Positions 60,151 to 64,000 of a stretch of 64,000 bases of DNA are shown piece after piece. The translations under genes were made by a program, and so were the position numbers. The notes under the pieces are model-generated. The model saw only the letters and a list, made by a program, of their open reading frames with translations, was not told the DNA's origin and ran no database searches. The DNA is from Lachnospiraceae bacterium (lineage in GTDB: Bacteria > Bacillota > Clostridia > Lachnospirales > Lachnospiraceae). The first letter of the stretch is position 1; every line of letters begins with the position of its first letter. Location of the stretch: assembly GCA_022767285.1 (NCBI GenBank), contig JALENY010000011.1, positions 58,841 through 122,840 on the forward strand. Reading direction: 5' to 3'.

Positions 60151-60684
60151 ATGGGTACCTGGAACTCAAGAGGGCTGCGAGGTTCCACGTTGGAGGATCT
60201 GATCAACCGCACCATCGAACAGTACCGGGAACGGCATTTGGCTGTCATACAGAAAGTGCCGACACCGATAACGCCGGTTTCCATTGACAAGGCTACCAGG
60301 CATATTACACTGGCTTATTTCGATCAGAAATCAACGGTTGATTACATTGGTGCAGTTCAGGGAATTCCGGTCTGTTTTGATGCGAAAGAATGCGCATCGG
60401 ATACCTTTCCCCTTCAGAATATTCATGAACATCAGATTACTTTTATGTGTGAATTTGAGCAGCAGGAGGGGATTGCCTTTTTGTTGATTTACTTTTCTCA
60501 CCGCAGTGCCTATTATTATATGCGATGCAGTGAAATGATGAAATTCTGGAACCGGAGTCTGCAGGGCGGGAGAAAAAGTTTTCTGATCTCTGAACTGGAT
60601 CCGTCCTATTTTTTATCGGAGCATAAAGGATTTTTTGTGCCGTTTCTTGATGGGATACAGAGAGATCTTGAGGATAGGGATTGA
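60151..60684 (+). CDS. recU: Holliday junction resolvase RecU
   Basis: Cuts four-way junctions in Firmicutes, the functional partner of RuvAB. 177 residues. GLRGSTLEDLINRTIEQY near the start, the endonuclease core STVDYIGAV and CFDAKECAS (catalytic Asp and Lys), then PLQNIHEHQI, conserved in RecU. ATG 60151 follows AAAGGAG. It is rather diverged, with several cysteines not usual for the family, but the core residues are there. Follows lepB by 16 bases. Confidence 0.87.
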   Translation: MGTWNSRGLRGSTLEDLINRTIEQYRERHLAVIQKVPTPITPVSIDKATRHITLAYFDQKSTVDYIGAVQGIPVCFDAKECASDTFPLQNIHEHQITFMCEFEQQEGIAFLLIYFSHRSAYYYMRCSEMMKFWNRSLQGGRKSFLISELDPSYFLSEHKGFFVPFLDGIQRDLEDRD

Positions 60685-60709
60685 CATTTTAAAAGGATTT
60701 ATATATAAT
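60681..60709 (+). promoter_or_regulatory. Consensus promoter for the his genes
   Basis: TTGACA (60681-60686) and TATAAT (60704-60709), spacer 17: a perfect consensus promoter overlapping the recU stop. The leader to hisZ is about 60 bases, too short for a T-box. Confidence 0.93.
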
Positions 60710-60774
60710 CATTATGATTTATTTCGCTATTACACTATTGCATTAGCACTTTAAATTGTTAAAGGAGAAAGGGA

Positions 60775-61800
60775 ATGCAGCGATTATTTCATACACCGGA
60801 AGGGGTACGCGACGTTTACGGATCGGAATGCCGGCAGAAGCGTGCGTTGCAAAAGAAACTTCACGGTATTTTTGAAAAGTATAACTATCAGGATATTGAG
60901 ACACCGACCTTTGAATATTTTGACGTATTCAGCAAAGAGGTCGGAACCATTCCGTCAAAAGATCTGTATAAATTCTTTGACCGGGAGGGAAATACATTGG
61001 TTCTTCGCCCGGACTTTACTCCGTCTATTGCGAGAGCTGCCGCTATGTATTTTGAAGAAACGGATATGCCCGTGCGCCTTTGTTATCAGGGCAGCACATT
61101 TATCAACAATTCCAGTTATCAGGGACGCTTGAAAGAATCTACTCAGATGGGTGTGGAGTTTATTGGTGACTCGGACGTGACCGCAGATGTGGAAGTGATC
61201 TCAATGGTCATCGAGATGCTCTTGTCAGCCGGTCTTACGGAATTTCAGGTGAGCATCGGCCAGGTCGAGTTTTTCAAAGCGCTGATTGAGGAAGCTTCTA
61301 TGGATGAGGAGACCACGGAAAAACTGCGTTCTCTGATTTCAAGCAAAAACTTCTTCGGCGTGGAAGAACTTCTGGATGGTCTGGCTCTTCGGGACGGACT
61401 GAAAGAAGCTTTTTTACAGCTGCCCCAGCTTTTTGGTAGCGTGGAAGTTCTGGATCAGGCGCGTCTTCTGGCCAATAATGGCAGATCCAGGGAAGCGATC
61501 GTCCGTCTGTCGACCATATACCGCTTGCTGAGTGAAAAAGGTCTGGAGCACTATGTTTCTTTCGACTTCGGCATGCTTAGCAAATACCGCTATTATACGG
61601 GTATCATTTTTCATGCCTACACCTACGGAACCGGTGAACCGATCGCAAAGGGAGGCCGCTATGACAGCCTGATGGAGCACTTTGGAAAACCGGAACCGGC
61701 AGTGGGATTTGGCATCACCATGGAACAGCTGATGATTGCCATGTCAAGACAAAATATAAAAACAGATGAAAGCAAGGAGGTAGACCCGTGCGATATCTGA
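60775..61800 (+). CDS. hisZ: ATP phosphoribosyltransferase regulatory subunit
   Basis: HisRS-like protein without charging activity that pairs with the short HisG to form the first enzyme of histidine synthesis. 341 residues. Class II synthetase-like core: [27 protein letters not shown], and [21 protein letters not shown] near the C-terminus. Shorter than Bacillus HisZ (about 390) as it ends soon after the catalytic fold. It overlaps hisG by 13 bases. Confidence 0.95.
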   Translation: MQRLFHTPEGVRDVYGSECRQKRALQKKLHGIFEKYNYQDIETPTFEYFDVFSKEVGTIPSKDLYKFFDREGNTLVLRPDFTPSIARAAAMYFEETDMPVRLCYQGSTFINNSSYQGRLKESTQMGVEFIGDSDVTADVEVISMVIEMLLSAGLTEFQVSIGQVEFFKALIEEASMDEETTEKLRSLISSKNFFGVEELLDGLALRDGLKEAFLQLPQLFGSVEVLDQARLLANNGRSREAIVRLSTIYRLLSEKGLEHYVSFDFGMLSKYRYYTGIIFHAYTYGTGEPIAKGGRYDSLMEHFGKPEPAVGFGITMEQLMIAMSRQNIKTDESKEVDPCDI

Positions 61801-62426
61801 CATTTGCCCTCGGTAAAGGCCGACTTGCTCAGAAAACTTTGGAATTGTTCGAACAGATCGGTATTACCTGTGAAGAAATGAAGGACAAAGATTCCAGAAA
61901 ACTGATCTTTGTCAACGAAGAACAAAAACTGAAGTTCTTTTTGTCAAAAGGTCCGGATGTGCCCACTTATGTGGAATACGGTGCCGCAGACATTGGTATT
62001 GTTGGAAAAGATACCATTATGGAGGAGGGCAGAAAGCTTTTTGAAGTGATGGATCTTGGATTTGGGAAATGCCGCATGTGTGTCTGCGGACCCAAAAGCG
62101 CAAAGGAGCTGCTTGCCCATAACCAACTGATCCGTGTGGCCACCAAATATCCGGTAATTGCAAAAGATTACTTTTACAACAAAAAGCATCAGACCGTAGA
62201 AATCATTAAATTGAATGGTTCCATTGAACTGGCTCCCATTGTGGGACTGTCGGAAGTGATCGTTGACATCGTAGAGACCGGAAGTACCCTTAAGGAAAAC
62301 GGCCTTGAGGTTCTGGAGGAGATCTGCCCTCTGTCTGCACGAATGGTAGTTAATCAGGTCAGCATGAAGATGGAATATGAGCGGATTTCCAGAATTATTC
62401 ATGATTTAAAAGAGGTAATCAAATGA
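61788..62426 (+). CDS. hisG: ATP phosphoribosyltransferase, short form
   Basis: Joins ATP and PRPP in the first step of histidine biosynthesis. 212 residues, the short form that lacks the C-terminal regulatory domain and needs HisZ. Motifs: [50 protein letters not shown] start at 61788 after AAGGAGG, inside hisZ. Overlaps hisD by four bases (ATGA). Confidence 0.97.
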   Translation: MRYLTFALGKGRLAQKTLELFEQIGITCEEMKDKDSRKLIFVNEEQKLKFFLSKGPDVPTYVEYGAADIGIVGKDTIMEEGRKLFEVMDLGFGKCRMCVCGPKSAKELLAHNQLIRVATKYPVIAKDYFYNKKHQTVEIIKLNGSIELAPIVGLSEVIVDIVETGSTLKENGLEVLEEICPLSARMVVNQVSMKMEYERISRIIHDLKEVIK

Positions 62427-63712
62427 GAAAAGTAAGCTTAACAAAAGAGAGCATAAAAGGAATTCTGGAACACATGTTAAAGAGAAGCCCTTCCAGTTAC
62501 CCGGCTCAGGAACAGGCAGTCGCTGAGATCCTGCAGAATGTCAGAGCGAACGGAGATGCAGCACTTTTTGACTACACGAAAAAGTTTGATCACGTAGAGC
62601 TGACGGCAGATACCATTTTAGTCACACAGTCGGAAGTGGATGAAGCGTATGCGGCTATTGAGCCGGAACTGATTGAAGTGATACGAAAAGCGCTGGTACG
62701 TATCCGTTCCTACCATGAAAAACAAAAACAGAACAGCTGGTTTGATTCAACCGATCAGGGAACCATGCTGGGCCAGAAGGTGACAGCTCTGAATCGTGTC
62801 GGCGTCTATGTACCGGGCGGAAAGGCGGTCTATCCCTCCTCGGTGCTTATGAATATTGTGCCGGCAAAAGTGGCTGGTGTCTCTAAGATCATTATGGTAT
62901 CCCCGCCCGGAAAGGATGGCAAACTGAACCCGGCAACCCTGGTTGCAGCCAAGGAAGCCGGAGCGGATGAAGTATATAAAGTGGGCGGCGCACAGGCAAT
63001 TGCAGCGCTGGCCTACGGTACTGAGAGCATACCGAAAGTAGATAAAATCGTAGGACCGGGCAATATTTTTGTAGCACTGGCAAAAAAAGCCGTATACGGA
63101 AATGTCAGCATTGATTCGGTTGCAGGCCCCAGTGAAATTCTTGTACTTGCAGATGAATCAGCCAATCCGCGGTATGTGGCTGCAGATCTTTTATCCCAGG
63201 CAGAACATGATGAACTGGCTTCAGCGGTACTGGTGACCACCAGTGAAGAGCTGGCGGTAAAGGTGGAAAAAGAGATTGAAGGATTTCTTCAGGTATTATC
63301 CAGAAGCGCAATTATACGAAAATCACTTGAAAACTTTGGCTTTATACTGGTTGCAAAAAACATGGATGAGGCCATTGATGCGGTCAATGAAATCGCGTCG
63401 GAACATCTTGAAATCGTTACAAAAGATCCCTTTATGGCCATGACGAAAATTAAAAATGCAGGTGCAATTTTTATCGGAGAATATTCCAGTGAGCCCCTTG
63501 GAGATTATTTTGCCGGACCGAATCATGTGCTTCCAACAAACGGTACTGCAAAATTCTTTTCACCCTTGAGTGTGGATGATTTTATAAAGAAGAGCAGTGT
63601 GATTTACTTCAGTCGGGAAGCCCTGGAACCGCTGCATGAGGATATTATAAAATTTGCGACAGCGGAGCAGCTGACGGCCCATGCAAATTCAATCCGGGTT
63701 AGGTTTGAATAG
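62423..63712 (+). CDS. hisD: Histidinol dehydrogenase
   Basis: Zinc-dependent last two steps of histidine synthesis. 429 residues. Family features: [61 protein letters not shown] with metal/catalytic residues and [11 protein letters not shown]. Full length. Last his gene in the window, followed by a strong terminator, so the rest of the pathway lies elsewhere. Confidence 0.97.
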   Translation: MRKVSLTKESIKGILEHMLKRSPSSYPAQEQAVAEILQNVRANGDAALFDYTKKFDHVELTADTILVTQSEVDEAYAAIEPELIEVIRKALVRIRSYHEKQKQNSWFDSTDQGTMLGQKVTALNRVGVYVPGGKAVYPSSVLMNIVPAKVAGVSKIIMVSPPGKDGKLNPATLVAAKEAGADEVYKVGGAQAIAALAYGTESIPKVDKIVGPGNIFVALAKKAVYGNVSIDSVAGPSEILVLADESANPRYVAADLLSQAEHDELASAVLVTTSEELAVKVEKEIEGFLQVLSRSAIIRKSLENFGFILVAKNMDEAIDAVNEIASEHLEIVTKDPFMAMTKIKNAGAIFIGEYSSEPLGDYFAGPNHVLPTNGTAKFFSPLSVDDFIKKSSVIYFSREALEPLHEDIIKFATAEQLTAHANSIRVRFE

Positions 63713-63723
63713 AATTAATCGTG

Positions 63724-63763
63724 AAGACCATACATTTGGATGTCAATGTATGGTCTTTTTTTG
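63724..63763 (+). terminator. Terminator after hisD
   Basis: Perfect 13-bp stem (63724-63736 with 63745-63757; core GACCATACATT/AATGTATGGTC), eight-base loop, and seven T residues. Eleven bases after the hisD stop. Confidence 0.92.
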
Positions 63764-63813
63764 CATTTTGTTTGGAAATGTATATGTTTTATTTGTTATT
63801 TTCCTAAACGGAC

Positions 63814-64000
63814 ATGTCTGCTGACGCAGACATCACCATAAATAAAAGTTGATTGCTTTGCATTACATGCTCCCGCAATCACAACCTGTATTCGCAATCC
63901 AGCCTGTCGGCCTACTTGCTCATACAGGTTAGCCCGTCCAATATCCATGTGCCTACGCATGCAAGCATGCTACACCACAGGGCTGCTGTCCGGGACTTTT
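63814..64000 (-). ncRNA. Candidate structured RNA, 5' part cut by window edge
   Basis: A segment with more G and C than its AT-rich flank and with many perfect stems on the minus strand: AACCTGTAT (63930-63922) with ATACAGGTT (63891-63883), enclosing GGCC-GACA-GGCT; GATTGC (63880-63875) with GCAATC (63856-63851), enclosing GCAT-GTA-ATGC; and ATGTCTGC (63833-63826) with GCAGACAT (63821-63814), loop GTCA. A G-U pair in one stem and GNNA loops favour the minus strand. No protein of good quality is encoded. I cannot name the class; the raiA-type RNA of Firmicutes is one to test. Confidence 0.45.

Noticed and set aside
63796..63960. 54-codon minus-strand frame in the structured segment at the right edge
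   Set aside because: The segment is full of perfect stems that dictate its bases, there is no ribosome binding site before the ATG, and the product resembles no family. The structure explains it better than coding does.

Overview
The window is ordinary-looking chromosomal core sequence from an anaerobic, spore-forming member of the Clostridia, most probably a Lachnospiraceae. This is judged from protein flavour and gene order: an Rnf complex followed by apbE, a NusG-II protein and a Gx transporter; a biotin-dependent Na+ decarboxylase operon; rpmB next to asp23-fakA-recG; rsmD-coaD near ylbJ; and an alpha/beta-type SASP, a GerW protein and a DUF2953 protein that mark sporulation. I see no insertion sequence, prophage, CRISPR array, tRNA or rRNA. 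Genes are dense, almost all on the plus strand, and often overlap by 1 to 32 bases. Genus cannot be fixed from what is visible.

Layout. 1-9.6 kb: 3' part of alaS, rpsU, cardiolipin synthase, a DD-carboxypeptidase, then an operon of metallophosphoesterase, scpA, scpB, a zinc-dependent phospholipase C-like protein and a second DD-carboxypeptidase. 9.7-14.9 kb: a five-gene Na+-translocating decarboxylase operon with both a 12S-type and a 5S-type carboxyltransferase. 15-21.6 kb: aminopeptidase P, a SIS-domain protein lacking the usual DNA-binding domain, a flavoprotein, then cmk-ispH-rpsA. 21.8-22.7 kb, minus strand: an exonuclease-fold protein with substituted catalytic acids. 22.9-29.7 kb: rnfCDGEAB plus apbE, a NusG-II protein and a Gx transporter. 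29.7-34.2 kb: ruvAB, zapA, a U32 protease. 34.2-39.5 kb: FtsW/RodA-type protein with its class B PBP, then two small operons with sporulation links and a 46-residue membrane protein. 39.6-47.4 kb: rpmB (minus) divergent from asp23-fakA-recG and a large FtsX-type permease. 47.5-53.9 kb: a lysine-rich DUF6465 protein, SASP, mgsA, rsmD, coaD, a coiled-coil protein, YlbJ-like protein, pepD and a small alarmone synthetase. 53.9-60.7 kb: an RsmF-type methyltransferase, a HAD-YgiQ fusion, a membrane protein, RluA-type synthase, lepB and recU. 60.8-63.7 kb: hisZ-hisG-hisD. The last 190 bases hold a highly base-paired, apparently non-coding segment.

Themes. Two membrane energy converters sit close together: the biotin decarboxylase (Na+ export driven by decarboxylation) and Rnf (ion export driven by reduced ferredoxin), the latter with its own flavin-attaching enzyme. 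A second theme is envelope and division (two DD-carboxypeptidases, FtsW/PBP pair, ZapA, LepB, cardiolipin synthase), and a third is DNA processing and segregation (ScpAB, RuvAB, RecG, RecU).

The most unusual items are the in-frame HAD phosphatase-YgiQ radical SAM fusion, the structured segment at the right edge with two competing partners for one strand, the exonuclease-fold protein that has lost its catalytic acids, the SIS protein without its DNA-binding domain, and the orphan coiled-coil FtsX permease. None is proof of a new system. Coordinates of starts were adjusted from the longest open frame where a ribosome binding site made the choice clear.
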